Assembly: GCA_963824105.1 (NCBI GenBank)
Contig: CAWGNN010000008.1
Location: forward strand, 62,001-126,000
Source: CAWDVB01 sp963824105
GTDB lineage: Bacteria; Actinomycetota; Actinomycetes; Propionibacteriales; Nocardioidaceae
Reading direction: 5' to 3'
Length of the DNA: 64,000 nucleotides
Under the pieces are notes generated by a model that had not been told where the DNA came from, did not search any database, and saw nothing but the letters and a program-made list of their open reading frames with translations. This document shows, piece by piece, positions 8,807 to 17,122 of this stretch (position 1 is its first letter; each line of letters begins with the position of its first letter). Both the position numbers and the translations under genes were made by a program.

Positions 8807-9207
8807 GCCGTTCTCCTTGCTGGTAGTCCGGCCCGGTCCCTGGTCCGCGCCTGAAGGGTTGGAGTCGCCTGCAAACCCCGGTTTCCCCCCGCCGAGAGTC
8901 AAGTACATGCTCGGGCGACAGTAACGCATTCATGACAACTATGCACCTTAATTCTCCGACAAGCCGAGACCTCCGCCGAGACCAGATCAGCGCCCCGTCC
9001 CTTCCCTTGCGCCGCTGAGGGGATTCTGGCCGAGGAGAAGCCGACCCCCCAGATGCCGCCTGCCCTCTCCAGATTCGCCCGCTCCCAGGCCTGATCCAGC
9101 GGCCGTGATCCTGGGGCGTCGGGTCGCAGAACTCGGAGCGATCGCTGCCGGTAGGCAGGCGGCCCGGTGGCGTGCTTGTTGAGGTTGTTCCATACCTTGG
9201 CCCGGGG
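8807..9207. other. Gene-free region upstream of the binding-protein gene
   Basis: About 400 bases with no credible coding frame on either strand. The part next to the binding-protein gene (8890-8955) is clearly less GC-rich than its surroundings and should hold its promoter, but I could not fix -35 and -10 boxes with confidence. The right edge runs into a transposase relic. Confidence 0.5.
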
Positions 9208-9390
9208 CCAGGAGTCTGGTCGGCGCAGGGCGAACCCCTCGACCGCAAGACGCGGAACTCGTGCCTCGAACTCGCCAGCGCGATCTTCGACTTCCTCGAG
9301 ATCCGGCACAACGGGAGGAGTTGCCAGGGCCAGATCGACTGGCTCTCAGCGTTAGAGTTCGAACGCAACCGCACCATCACCGTGGCATGA
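9208..9390 (+). pseudogene. Relic of an IS3-family transposase (C-terminal end of OrfB)
   Basis: About 60 codons ending at a TGA at 9388. The frame reads VWSAQGEPLDRKTRNSCLEL, then ASAIFDFLEIRHNGR, and near the end a SALEFER segment. This lines up with the conserved end of IS3-type integrase domains: F-W-S-x-x-Q-x-E-L-L-D-R, E-L-A-x-A-I-F-x-x-x-E-x-x-x-N-x-x-R, and a final SALGxLxPxEFE. The catalytic DDE part is absent and the upstream sequence no longer resembles a transposase, so it is dead. The match is from memory of the family. Confidence 0.6.
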
Positions 9391-9565
9391 GAATCCAGGG
9401 AATCTCGACTGTGCGGGACCCGGGCCGCACCAGAGCCTCCACGTAGCCCGGGGTGAATCCACAATCCAGACCTCGCGCGGGGCGGCCGACGCCGGAGACC
9501 AGTTCGTTGTGATCCGTCGTACGGGTGCTCCCCGGGAGCAACGAGAATCGACCAGAGGAATCCAC

Positions 9566-10339
9566 GTGAAGAGCGATGCCATCAATGATCCGGTCTTGCT
9601 TTCAGTTGCTGGGGGGGTCGCTTGGATCGAGCTGAACCAGCCTGGGAGCTACAACGCCCTCGACTTGCCTCTTGCAGAGGCGCTCACAGACGCGATCCGC
9701 TCGGTGGCCGCTGACCCAGCCGTGCGGTCGGTTCTGCTCACGGGCCGGGGCCGGGCATTTTGTGCCGGGGGGGACATCGCCGCGATGGCGGCGGCGCCGG
9801 ATCGCCGGGCCATGATCTCCGAGTTGGCCGGTGCGGCGCACCAGGCAGTGTTGGCGCTGTCGGCCCTTGATGTCCCCGTGGTGGCGGCCGTTCAGGGGTC
9901 CGCCGCCGGTGCGGGCTTCGCCTTCACTCTTCTAGCCGATCTTGTTGTGGTCGGAGAGTCCGCAGTGCTTCTGTCCGCCTATGCGGGGATCGGAGTGACT
10001 CCGGACTGCGGCACGTCGTGGCTGCTGCCACGGGTGGTAGGCCTGCGGCGTGCCATGGAACTGACCTTGCTCAACCGACAACTGTCCGCCGCTGAGGCGC
10101 TCGACTGGGGACTGGTCACGAGCGTGCACCCCGATGGTGAAGTGTTGGATGCCGGGCGGGGCCTGGCAGAACGGTTGGCCTCCGGGCCCAGTCCCGCTCT
10201 GGGTGTCACCCGCCGGTTGCTCCGCGAAGGCTCGGGCCGTGGGTTCGCTGAGCACCTGGAGCAGGAAGCGAGAGAGATAGCTGCCGCTGCCGCCAGTCCT
10301 GATGCGGTGCGCCTGGTGGACGCATTCGCCAAGCGCTGA
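9566..10339 (+). CDS. Enoyl-CoA hydratase/isomerase (crotonase, PaaG-like)
   Basis: 257 residues from the GTG at 9566, chosen because an AGAGGAA ribosome site precedes it by about 7 bases; an upstream in-frame start at 9509 has no such site. Crotonase marks are clear: the CoA/oxyanion-hole loop GRAFCAGGDIAAM, the second oxyanion strand VQGSAAGAGFAF, and GVTPDCGTSWLLPR. The last has an Asp where 2-enoyl-CoA hydratases use Glu, as in PaaG-type 1,2-epoxyphenylacetyl/enoyl-CoA isomerases. It should act on a CoA ester as an isomerase or hydratase. It stands alone between the transposase relic and the glycyl-radical genes, about 110 bases before the latter, so co-transcription is possible but unproven. 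Confidence 0.88.
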   Translation: MKSDAINDPVLLSVAGGVAWIELNQPGSYNALDLPLAEALTDAIRSVAADPAVRSVLLTGRGRAFCAGGDIAAMAAAPDRRAMISELAGAAHQAVLALSALDVPVVAAVQGSAAGAGFAFTLLADLVVVGESAVLLSAYAGIGVTPDCGTSWLLPRVVGLRRAMELTLLNRQLSAAEALDWGLVTSVHPDGEVLDAGRGLAERLASGPSPALGVTRRLLREGSGRGFAEHLEQEAREIAAAAASPDAVRLVDAFAKR

Positions 10340-10448
10340 GTTCCATCCAGGCGCGAGGACCAGCACTGTTGGTCCTCTGCAGCAGCGGTCGATCAGGGAG
10401 GGACTTCCGCCCCTGTGACGCTGGGGCGGCGTCGCCCAGTCTTGGGGC

Positions 10449-11996
10449 GTGGAACTGGTCGAACTGCGTCATCAGGCGCGCGAGATCGTGGACGATCCGG
10501 CGCTCACCTCTCGGCAGCGGATGCAGCAGCTCGCGATCCTTGCCGAGAACTCGCTGGACCCGCCGCCGGTGTCGGCGGCGTGCGCGGAGGCGCTGGAGAA
10601 GCGGGTCATCTGCGATCTTTACGAGGGCAACGCGCCCTATCGCCCGCGGTACAACCTGCCCGACTACGCCAAGCTGCTGCGCGACGGCTCTGACTTTCTC
10701 GAGCTGGGTCCAGCCGGCAGCCTCGATGAGGCGCTCGCACACCTGTTGATCACCTACACCCATGTGCCGTCCATCACCGGCTACCCGGTGTGGCTCGGCG
10801 ACCTCGACGAGCTGCTGGAGCCCTACGTCGCAGAGGTTGACGACGACGCCCTGCACCACAAGCTTCGCCTGTTCTGGCTCTCGCTCGATCGGATGCTGCC
10901 CGACGCGTTCACTCACGCGAATCTGGGCCCTCGCGACACCCGCGTGGGCCGGATGGCTCTGCGCCTCGAGCGCGAGCTGCTGCAGGTCGTGCCGAACCTC
11001 AGCCTCAAGGTCCACCCTGACCTCACCCCGGACGACCTGATCCGGGATGCGGTGGAGACGGTCTTCGCCTGCGGTCAGCCGCACTTCGTCAACGACCCGA
11101 TGATGGTCGGCGGCCTTGGACCGGCGTACGGAGTGGCCTCGTGCTACAACTCGCTGCGCGTCGGCGGTGGCTCGCACACGCTGGTGCGGCTCAACCTGCG
11201 CGAAGTCGCACTGGGACACCGCGGGTCCCGGGAGTCCTACCTGGAGGAGCTGCTGCCGCGCTACGTCGAGCTGACCGCGGAGCTCATGGAGGCGCGGATC
11301 CGGCACCTCGTCGAGGGAGCTCGCTTCTTCGAGCACTCGTGGCTGGTCAGTGAGGGCTTGCTGCACCTGGATCGCTACTCGGCGATGTTCGGGGTGTACG
11401 GGCTCGCTGAGGCTGTGTCGCTCGTGCTCGAGCACGAAGGGTCCGCCGGGCGCTACGGATACGACGAAGCGGCCAACGAGCTTGCCGAGCAGATTCTGCA
11501 ACGGGTGGCGGATCTGGTCCAGGCGCGACCGCTCCCGTACTGCGCCGGGAACGACGGCCGAGCTCTTCTGCACAGCCAGTCGGGCATCGACTCCGACCTG
11601 GACGTCACCGCCGGCTGCCGGATCCCAGTGGGCGAGGAGCCGACGCTGCTCGAGCACCTACGGACCGTGAGCCCACACCACGCCCTGTTCGCCTCCGGCA
11701 TCAGCGATGTGCTGGCGTTCGACGAGACGTCACGGCGCAACCCCCAGGCCGTGGTCGACGTGATCCGTGGCGCCTTCCGCACGGGAATGCGCGACTTCAC
11801 GTTCAACCTGGACAGCAACGACTTCATCCGTATCACCGGCTATCTGGTTCGGAAGTCAGATCTGGCCAAGATCGAGAATGGGGCTCGGCACGCCAGTACG
11901 TTCCTGGGCGCGGGCTCGGTAGCGCAAAGCCATGTGGACCGTCGTCGACCGAAGCGGGTAGTGGCCCATGAGCTCAACGCCGGCCCGGATCGCTGA
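10449..11996 (+). CDS. yjjI: YjjI-family glycyl radical enzyme
   Basis: 515 residues, against about 516 for the Escherichia coli protein as I recall it, and collinear with it from the first residues (REIVDD... AENSLDPP). The GTG at 10449 therefore fits the family N-terminus, although no ribosome site is obvious. The thiyl-radical Cys is C232 in SCYNSL, and the radical glycine is G464 in RITGY near the C-terminus. The reaction of YjjI is not known. The family uses a glycyl radical made by a dedicated activase, and that gene overlaps this one by 29 bases. Glycyl radical enzymes are destroyed by oxygen, so the pair implies an anaerobic or microaerobic state. Confidence 0.93.
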   Translation: MELVELRHQAREIVDDPALTSRQRMQQLAILAENSLDPPPVSAACAEALEKRVICDLYEGNAPYRPRYNLPDYAKLLRDGSDFLELGPAGSLDEALAHLLITYTHVPSITGYPVWLGDLDELLEPYVAEVDDDALHHKLRLFWLSLDRMLPDAFTHANLGPRDTRVGRMALRLERELLQVVPNLSLKVHPDLTPDDLIRDAVETVFACGQPHFVNDPMMVGGLGPAYGVASCYNSLRVGGGSHTLVRLNLREVALGHRGSRESYLEELLPRYVELTAELMEARIRHLVEGARFFEHSWLVSEGLLHLDRYSAMFGVYGLAEAVSLVLEHEGSAGRYGYDEAANELAEQILQRVADLVQARPLPYCAGNDGRALLHSQSGIDSDLDVTAGCRIPVGEEPTLLEHLRTVSPHHALFASGISDVLAFDETSRRNPQAVVDVIRGAFRTGMRDFTFNLDSNDFIRITGYLVRKSDLAKIENGARHASTFLGAGSVAQSHVDRRRPKRVVAHELNAGPDR

Positions 11997-12693
11997 CGTC
12001 ATTCCGTTCTCCTGGGTGGACGGGCCGGGCAACCGTTTCGTGGTCTTCACCCAAGGCTGTCCGTTCGACTGTCTGGCCTGCCACAACCCTGAGACGATCC
12101 CACCTCACCGAGCCGATGCCGAAGAGACGACCGTCGAGTCCTTGGTGCAGCGGATCCGCTTGGTTGAGCCCTATCTCTCCGGAGTGACCGTCTCGGGTGG
12201 CGAGGCGACGTCCCAGTGGCGGATGGTGCGCGACCTCTTCACCGAGGTGCGGGCCGACTCTCAGCTGGCCCGTCTGACGACGTTCGTGGACACCAACGGT
12301 CATGCCCTTCCCCGGGTCTGGGACGAGCTCGTGCCCGTCACGGACGGGTTCATGGTCGACCTCAAGGCGCTCGACGCGGAGGTGCATCGCCGTCTCACGG
12401 GTCATGGCAACGAGCTCGTTCTCGACGCCATTCGCTACCTGCATGAGCGCGGCAAGCTCTACGAGGTCCGCCTGCCCCTGGTGCCCGGGTTCAACGACAC
12501 CGTCGAACAACTGGACGCCGCCGCAGCCTGGTTGGCCGGCCTCGATCCGGGGCTCCGGGTAGTCGTCCTCGGTTACCGCCCCCACGGAGTGAGACCGGAG
12601 AGCGCCTACATCCCCGCGGCTGCGCCGGAACTGCTCGAGCGAGCGCGGCGTTCGCTGCTCGACGCCGGGCTTCGCGAAGTCGTCACGGTCTGA
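11968..12693 (+). CDS. yjjW: YjjW-type glycyl-radical-enzyme activating radical SAM protein (short form)
   Basis: 241 residues. The ATG at 11968 lies inside the end of yjjI in another frame, so the two are tightly coupled. The radical SAM cluster motif C31-x3-C35-x2-C38 (CPFDCLAC) is followed by VTVSGGEAT, the SAM-binding GGE motif, and VDTNGHALP and FMVDLKALD strands as in activases. It should abstract hydrogen from the glycine of the neighbouring YjjI. The E. coli YjjW I know of (about 287 residues) has a ferredoxin-like insert with extra cysteines after the first motif. Here the chain goes directly from CLACHNPE to the next helix, so that insert is missing. Confidence 0.92.
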   Translation: MSSTPARIADVIPFSWVDGPGNRFVVFTQGCPFDCLACHNPETIPPHRADAEETTVESLVQRIRLVEPYLSGVTVSGGEATSQWRMVRDLFTEVRADSQLARLTTFVDTNGHALPRVWDELVPVTDGFMVDLKALDAEVHRRLTGHGNELVLDAIRYLHERGKLYEVRLPLVPGFNDTVEQLDAAAAWLAGLDPGLRVVVLGYRPHGVRPESAYIPAAAPELLERARRSLLDAGLREVVTV

Positions 12694-12814
12694 ACCGCAG
12701 GTCAACGCCGCCCAGCTCCCGGAGCAGGTCCGGTTCCTGGCCGCCTTCCGCGCGCGGGTTCGCCCGCTGACATACGGTGGAGGGAATCTTCGGAGGCTGG
12801 TCAACGTTGGCGCC

Positions 12815-12828
12815 GTTGAAGATTCAAC
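12815..12828. promoter_or_regulatory. Palindrome upstream of the pirin gene, possible operator
   Basis: GTTGAAGATTCAAC has perfect 6-base arms around GA and ends 13 bases before the pirin start. A second, looser pair (TCAACG...CGTTGA, 12800-12818) overlaps it. The size and TTGAA/TTCAA arms resemble sites of MarR-type repressors. No such regulator gene is adjacent, so the binder is unknown. Confidence 0.35.
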
Positions 12829-12841
12829 CCAAGGAGAGTCC

Positions 12842-13822
12842 ATGCCGGCTGTAACCGTCGACGACCTGACCGCGCTCCCTCGCCTGCACCCGGCGGGCCC
12901 GGGCGACGTGGTCCGTCCCGTGGCCTCGGTGACCACCGCGCCCAGCTCCTTCGAGGGTGAGGGCTTCCCGGTTCGCCGGGCCTTCCACGGTGTGCCGATC
13001 CAGGCGCTGGACCCCTTCATCATGATGGACCAGATGGGCGAGGTCGACTACGCGCCGGGGGAGCCCAAGGGGACTCCGTGGCACCCGCACCGTGGCTTCG
13101 AGACCGTCACCTACATCATCGACGGAGTCTTCGATCACCAGGACAGCCAGGGTGGCGGAGGCACGATCACCAACGGCGACACCCAATGGATGACCGCCGG
13201 ATCGGGCCTGCTTCACATCGAGGCGCCCCCGGAGTGGCTGGTGCAGCAGGGCGGCCTCTTCCACGGCCTGCAGCTGTGGGTGAACCTGCCGCGTGACCAG
13301 AAGTGGGCGGCTCCTCGCTACCAGGACCTCCGCTCGTCCACCCTCGGGCTCACCACGACCCACGACGCAGGAGCCCTGGTCCGGGTCATCGCCGGTGACG
13401 TCGGCGGCCAGACCGGGCCGGGGATGACCTACACGCCGATCTCGTTTGTGCACGCCACGCTGGCGCCTGGTGCCCAGATGGACCTGCCGTGGGAGCCAGG
13501 CTTCAACGCGCTGGTCTATGTCCTCAACGGTGCCGGGCGCGTCGGCCCGGAGGGCCACCCGATCCGTACCGGACAGCTTGCCGTCCTGGGTGCCGGCGAC
13601 CTGGTGCGGGTGGCCGCGGACGAGAAGCAGGAGTCTCGCCACCACGCGCTCGACCTGGTCGTCCTCGGTGGGCGGCCGATCCGGGAGCCGGTCGCCTGGG
13701 CGGGCCCGTTCGTGATGAACACCCGCGCCGAGGTGATGCAGGCGTACGAGGACTTCCAGAAGGGCAAGATGGGTCAGATCCCGCCGGTGCACGGCGCCCC
13801 GACCGAGGTCGTCGAGGGCTGA
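12842..13822 (+). CDS. Pirin-family protein (bicupin)
   Basis: 326 residues, ATG 4 bases after an AAGGAGAG site. The N-terminal cupin carries the metal-binding pattern WHPHRGFETVTYIIDG, followed by GSGLLHIEAPPE and GLQLWVNLP. The C-terminal cupin (MDLPWEPGFNALVYVLNG) and a closing PIREPVAWAGPFVMNT segment complete the usual bicupin. Some pirins are quercetinases or redox-sensing transcription co-factors; the role here cannot be told. The gene is monocistronic: the aminotransferase on the other strand converges with it, stop to stop, 5 bases away. A palindrome just upstream suggests repressor control. Confidence 0.92.
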   Translation: MPAVTVDDLTALPRLHPAGPGDVVRPVASVTTAPSSFEGEGFPVRRAFHGVPIQALDPFIMMDQMGEVDYAPGEPKGTPWHPHRGFETVTYIIDGVFDHQDSQGGGGTITNGDTQWMTAGSGLLHIEAPPEWLVQQGGLFHGLQLWVNLPRDQKWAAPRYQDLRSSTLGLTTTHDAGALVRVIAGDVGGQTGPGMTYTPISFVHATLAPGAQMDLPWEPGFNALVYVLNGAGRVGPEGHPIRTGQLAVLGAGDLVRVAADEKQESRHHALDLVVLGGRPIREPVAWAGPFVMNTRAEVMQAYEDFQKGKMGQIPPVHGAPTEVVEG

Positions 13823-13827
13823 CCGCC

Positions 13828-15027
13828 TCAACCTCCGGCAGTAGGTAGCCAGGCGGCCATCCGCTGGAGAGCCTCGGTCATCTGCTCGGGCCTACCCGCG
13901 AAGGAGAAGCGGATGGACCGGTTGCCATTGGCTGTGTCGAAGTCCACCCCGGACGACGTGGCCACCCCTGTCTCGGCCAGCATCCGTCGGCAGAACGCCA
14001 TCGAATCGTCGGTGAGGTGGGAGGCGTCGGCGTAGATGTAGAAGGCGCCGTCGGCCGGAGCCAGCTTGTCGATTCCGAGCTTCGGCAGGCCATCGAGCAG
14101 GATGCGGCGGTTCTCGGCGTACCGGGCGACATGGGAGTCGCACTCGGCGTAGGACTCCTCGCTGAACGCGGCGATCGCGGCGTGCTGCGAGAGCGTCGGT
14201 GGGCAGATGGTGAAGTTGCCCGTGAGCACGTCCACGGCACGGCGGAGCCGCTCGGGCACGAGCATCCAGCCCAGTCGCCATCCGGTCATCGAGAAGTACT
14301 TCGAGAACGAGTTGAAGACGATGGCCTCGTGCGAGGTCTTCCAGGCTGAGGAGTGCTGCATCGGCGAGGCGTACTCGATCCCGTGATAGATCTCGTCGCT
14401 GATCAGCTGGACGCCGTGCTCCTCACACCACCGGGCCAGTCCGGCGAGCTCCTCGGGCGTCAGCATCGTGCCGGTCGGGTTGGCGGGTGAGGCGACGACC
14501 AGTCCCTGCACCGGAGGATCGAGCGCTTCCATCATCGCCACCGTCGGCTGGAAGCGGGTCTCGGGACCGGCCTCGAGCTCGACCACCTCGCAGCCGAGTG
14601 ACGTCAGTACGTTGCGGTAGCAGGGGTAGCCGGGGCGGGCGATGGCCACCCGGTCTCCGGGCTCGAACGACGCGAGGAAGGCGAGCAGGAACCCTCCGGA
14701 GGATCCGGTCGTCACCACCACGTCATCGGGAGTCAGCTGCAGCCCGTGGAACCGCGCGTGGTGGTCGCAGATCGCCGAGCGCAGCTCGGGGATCCCCGTT
14801 GCCTCGGTGTAGCCGAGCACGTCCTGATCCAAGGCTCGAGCGGCAGCCCGGCGGACCGGTTGCGGCGCCGGTGTGGACGGCTGGCCCGCGGTGAGGTTCA
14901 ACAGGTCGCCGTGGGTGCGCATCCGCTCGTTGGCCAGGGCGAGCAGGTCCATGACGTGGAACGGCGGAACGTTGGCCCGGCTGGCCACGGCGTAGCGCTG
15001 GGCGGCTTGCTCGGCGTTCTTCACCAT
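13828..15027 (-). CDS. PLP-dependent class I/II aminotransferase
   Basis: 399 residues from the ATG at 15027; the frame is open upstream but overlaps the promoter region of the divergent antiporter. Fold-type I aminotransferase marks are LTAGQPSTPAPQPV near the N-terminus, TTGSSGGFLLAF (PLP phosphate loop), SPANPTGTMLTPEEL, the SDEIYHGIEY Asp/Tyr region and NSFSKYFSMTGWRLGW with the Schiff-base lysine. A late RFSFAG segment carries the carboxylate-binding Arg. It should move the amino group of an amino acid to a 2-oxo acid. The family includes aspartate, aromatic and alanine/valine enzymes and the substrate is not clear. Confidence 0.92.
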   Translation of the reverse strand: MVKNAEQAAQRYAVASRANVPPFHVMDLLALANERMRTHGDLLNLTAGQPSTPAPQPVRRAAARALDQDVLGYTEATGIPELRSAICDHHARFHGLQLTPDDVVVTTGSSGGFLLAFLASFEPGDRVAIARPGYPCYRNVLTSLGCEVVELEAGPETRFQPTVAMMEALDPPVQGLVVASPANPTGTMLTPEELAGLARWCEEHGVQLISDEIYHGIEYASPMQHSSAWKTSHEAIVFNSFSKYFSMTGWRLGWMLVPERLRRAVDVLTGNFTICPPTLSQHAAIAAFSEESYAECDSHVARYAENRRILLDGLPKLGIDKLAPADGAFYIYADASHLTDDSMAFCRRMLAETGVATSSGVDFDTANGNRSIRFSFAGRPEQMTEALQRMAAWLPTAGG

Positions 15028-15145
15028 CTCACCGTAGCGAGGACCCGCTGTGCCCGGTTCGTCGGCCGCCAACCCGGTCCGGCCGGCCGAGATCCGTAGG
15101 CCGAGATCCGTAGGATGGGGGCACCGCCAACTGACGGGGTGCCGA

Positions 15146-16636
15146 GTGACGTTCGACATCGAGACGCTGGACACGCTGCTCCTGGTGGGCGCTGCCATCA
15201 CGCTGGTCTCCGTCCTGGCAGTGCGTCTCTCGGCCCGCGCTGGTCTGCCCAGTCTGCTGATCTATCTCGCGATCGGCGTCGGCCTTGGTCAGCTCGGCCT
15301 CCACTTCGACAACGCCGCCGCAGCGCACGCGCTCGGCTTCGCTGCGCTCGTGGTGATCCTGGCCGAAGGTGGACTTACCACCGATTGGAAGGAGCTCCGA
15401 CCGGCGGCTCCGCTCGGATCGGCCCTGGCCACGCTCGGCATCGCGGTGAGTGTCTCGGCCATGGCCCTGGTCGCCCACTACGGACTGGGCATGGACTGGC
15501 AGTTCGCTGTCCTCCTCGGCGCAGTGGTCTCGCCCACCGACTCCGCTGCGGTCTTTGCGGTACTGCGCCATGTCCCGGTGCCCCGGAAACTCACCGCGGT
15601 GCTGGAAGCCGAGTCCGGGCTCAACGACGCTCCGACGGTCCTGCTGGTCACCCTGGTCAGCCAGGGGCACGTGCTCGACTACGGGATCGGTGGCTTCCTC
15701 GCCCTGATCATCGTGGAACTGGTGGGCGGCGTGGTGGTGGGCTTCCTCGTCGGGAGGGCCGGCGCCTTCCTGATGCGGCGAGTGGCCCTGCCGGTGTCCG
15801 GCCTCTACCCCTTGGCGGTGCTCGCCCTGGCTGTGCTGGCCTACGGCGGGGCCGCGGTGATCCACCTGTCCGGTTTCGCCGCCGTCTACACGGCGGGGGT
15901 CATCCTGGGGAACTCCGACCTGCCCCACCGTTCGGTCACCCGCTCCTTCTCGCAAGGCTCGGCCTGGTTGGCTCAGATCGGACTCTTCATCATGCTGGGC
16001 CTGTTGGTGCAGCCCTCCACCCTGACCTTGCTCGACGTCGTCGACGCGGTCGTCATCGGCATCGTCGTGACGCTCGTTGCCCGTCCGCTGTCGGTGCTTG
16101 CCTGCGCGGTGGTTGACCCCATGAAGGTCCGCGAGGGGGGATTCTTGTCGTGGGCCGGGCTGCGCGGCGCGGTACCCATCGTGCTGAGCACGATCCCACT
16201 GGCGGAAGGGGTCCCCGAGTCCGGGCGGCTCTTCGACATCGTCTTTGTCTTCGTCGTGGTGTTCACGCTCCTGACCGGGCCGACGCTGCCCGCCGCGGCC
16301 CGCCGACTCGGGGTGTTGCTCCCCGAGGAGCCGCGTGACGTCGACATCGAGGCGGCACCGTTGGACCGGGTCGCCGCTGACCTGCTGATCGTGACCGTGA
16401 CCAAGCGGTCACTCCTGCATGGCGTCGAGATCAGCGAGCTCCGACTGCCGGTCGGGGCAAGCGTCGCGCTGGTGATCCGGGACGAGGCGATGACGGTGCC
16501 GGAGGCCAGGATGGTGCTCCGGCACGGGGACGACCTGCTCGTCGTGACCCCGCGTGCCAAGCGCGAGGAGACCGAGGACCGGCTGCGGTCCCTGTCCCGG
16601 CTGGGCCGGCTCGCCCAATGGCTGTCAGGACGATGA
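15146..16636 (+). CDS. CPA1-type K+(Na+)/H+ antiporter with TrkA-C domain (NhaP2/CvrA-like)
   Basis: 496 residues from the GTG at 15146. It has about 12 hydrophobic segments of the sodium/hydrogen exchanger fold, including the VVSPTDSAAVFAVL motif with the Asp of the ion-binding helix and GLRGAVPIVLSTIP. After the membrane part comes a cytoplasmic TrkA-C/RCK-C-like domain (about residues 405-485: EISELRLPVGASVALVIRD, LRHGDDLLVVTP), as in NhaP2-type antiporters that expel K+ or Na+ and may be gated by a ligand. It is transcribed divergently from the aminotransferase. Its 3' end overlaps the end of the VirR-like gene by 12 bases. Confidence 0.9.
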   Translation: MTFDIETLDTLLLVGAAITLVSVLAVRLSARAGLPSLLIYLAIGVGLGQLGLHFDNAAAAHALGFAALVVILAEGGLTTDWKELRPAAPLGSALATLGIAVSVSAMALVAHYGLGMDWQFAVLLGAVVSPTDSAAVFAVLRHVPVPRKLTAVLEAESGLNDAPTVLLVTLVSQGHVLDYGIGGFLALIIVELVGGVVVGFLVGRAGAFLMRRVALPVSGLYPLAVLALAVLAYGGAAVIHLSGFAAVYTAGVILGNSDLPHRSVTRSFSQGSAWLAQIGLFIMLGLLVQPSTLTLLDVVDAVVIGIVVTLVARPLSVLACAVVDPMKVREGGFLSWAGLRGAVPIVLSTIPLAEGVPESGRLFDIVFVFVVVFTLLTGPTLPAAARRLGVLLPEEPRDVDIEAAPLDRVAADLLIVTVTKRSLLHGVEISELRLPVGASVALVIRDEAMTVPEARMVLRHGDDLLVVTPRAKREETEDRLRSLSRLGRLAQWLSGR

Positions 16637-17122
16637 GCAGATCTGTTGCTGCTGCGTGTAGGTGATCTGCTTGGGTGCCTTGGCGACCAGGCCCTTGAAC
16701 TTGTTGCCCAACACGACGTCGACTCCCGGGCCGAGGTCGACTTCAGACACGACCGGCTCGACCTTGCTGCCGAACTGTTTTGCCACCAGGCGTGCCGCGA
16801 CGGAGTTGGGATCACTGGTGCGGACCAGCACGGTCCTGACGTTCTCCTGCGTGTTGCCGAGCTGGCCCTGGCGGAAGCCCCGCTTTGCCAGCTTCGTCAT
16901 CGTCTCGCCGGCGAGTCCGGCTCGGTTTCCCGCGTTGTAGACACTGACGATCACGTCATTGGGGGTCAGCTTGCTCTGCACCGACTTGGTGGTGCACGTG
17001 GTCGCAGGGCGGAGTCCGGGCATCGCTTCCGTGGTGTGCTGCCAGCCCCAGTAGCCGGCTCCGCCGACGACACCGATCAGGACCAGCAGCGTGAGTCCGC
17101 TGCGGATGTACCGCGCCTTCAT
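16625..17122 (-). CDS. LytR_C-domain membrane protein (VirR/Rv0431-like)
   Basis: 165 residues. A single N-terminal membrane helix (SGLTLLVLIGVVGGAGYWGW) is followed by an outside-facing domain. That domain has the LytR C-terminal pattern: VIVSVYNAGNRAGLAGETM, LAKRGFRQGQLGN, and VVSEVDLGPGVDVVLGNKF. In M. tuberculosis the equivalent gene virR (Rv0431) controls release of membrane vesicles and follows Rv0430. The same two-gene order with overlapping ends is seen here, so equivalence is likely though inferred. The protein probably acts at the cell envelope. Confidence 0.8.
   Translation of the reverse strand: MKARYIRSGLTLLVLIGVVGGAGYWGWQHTTEAMPGLRPATTCTTKSVQSKLTPNDVIVSVYNAGNRAGLAGETMTKLAKRGFRQGQLGNTQENVRTVLVRTSDPNSVAARLVAKQFGSKVEPVVSEVDLGPGVDVVLGNKFKGLVAKAPKQITYTQQQQICSSS

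Noticed and set aside
8807..8929. Longer N-terminus for the binding lipoprotein (start at 8929)
   Set aside because: The signal peptide with lipobox and a good ribosome site belong to ATG 8806; the extension is unlike a signal sequence.
10206..11657. 483-codon minus-strand frame opposite yjjI
   Set aside because: The + strand gene matches YjjI end to end; the antisense frame shows no motif and spans two genes.
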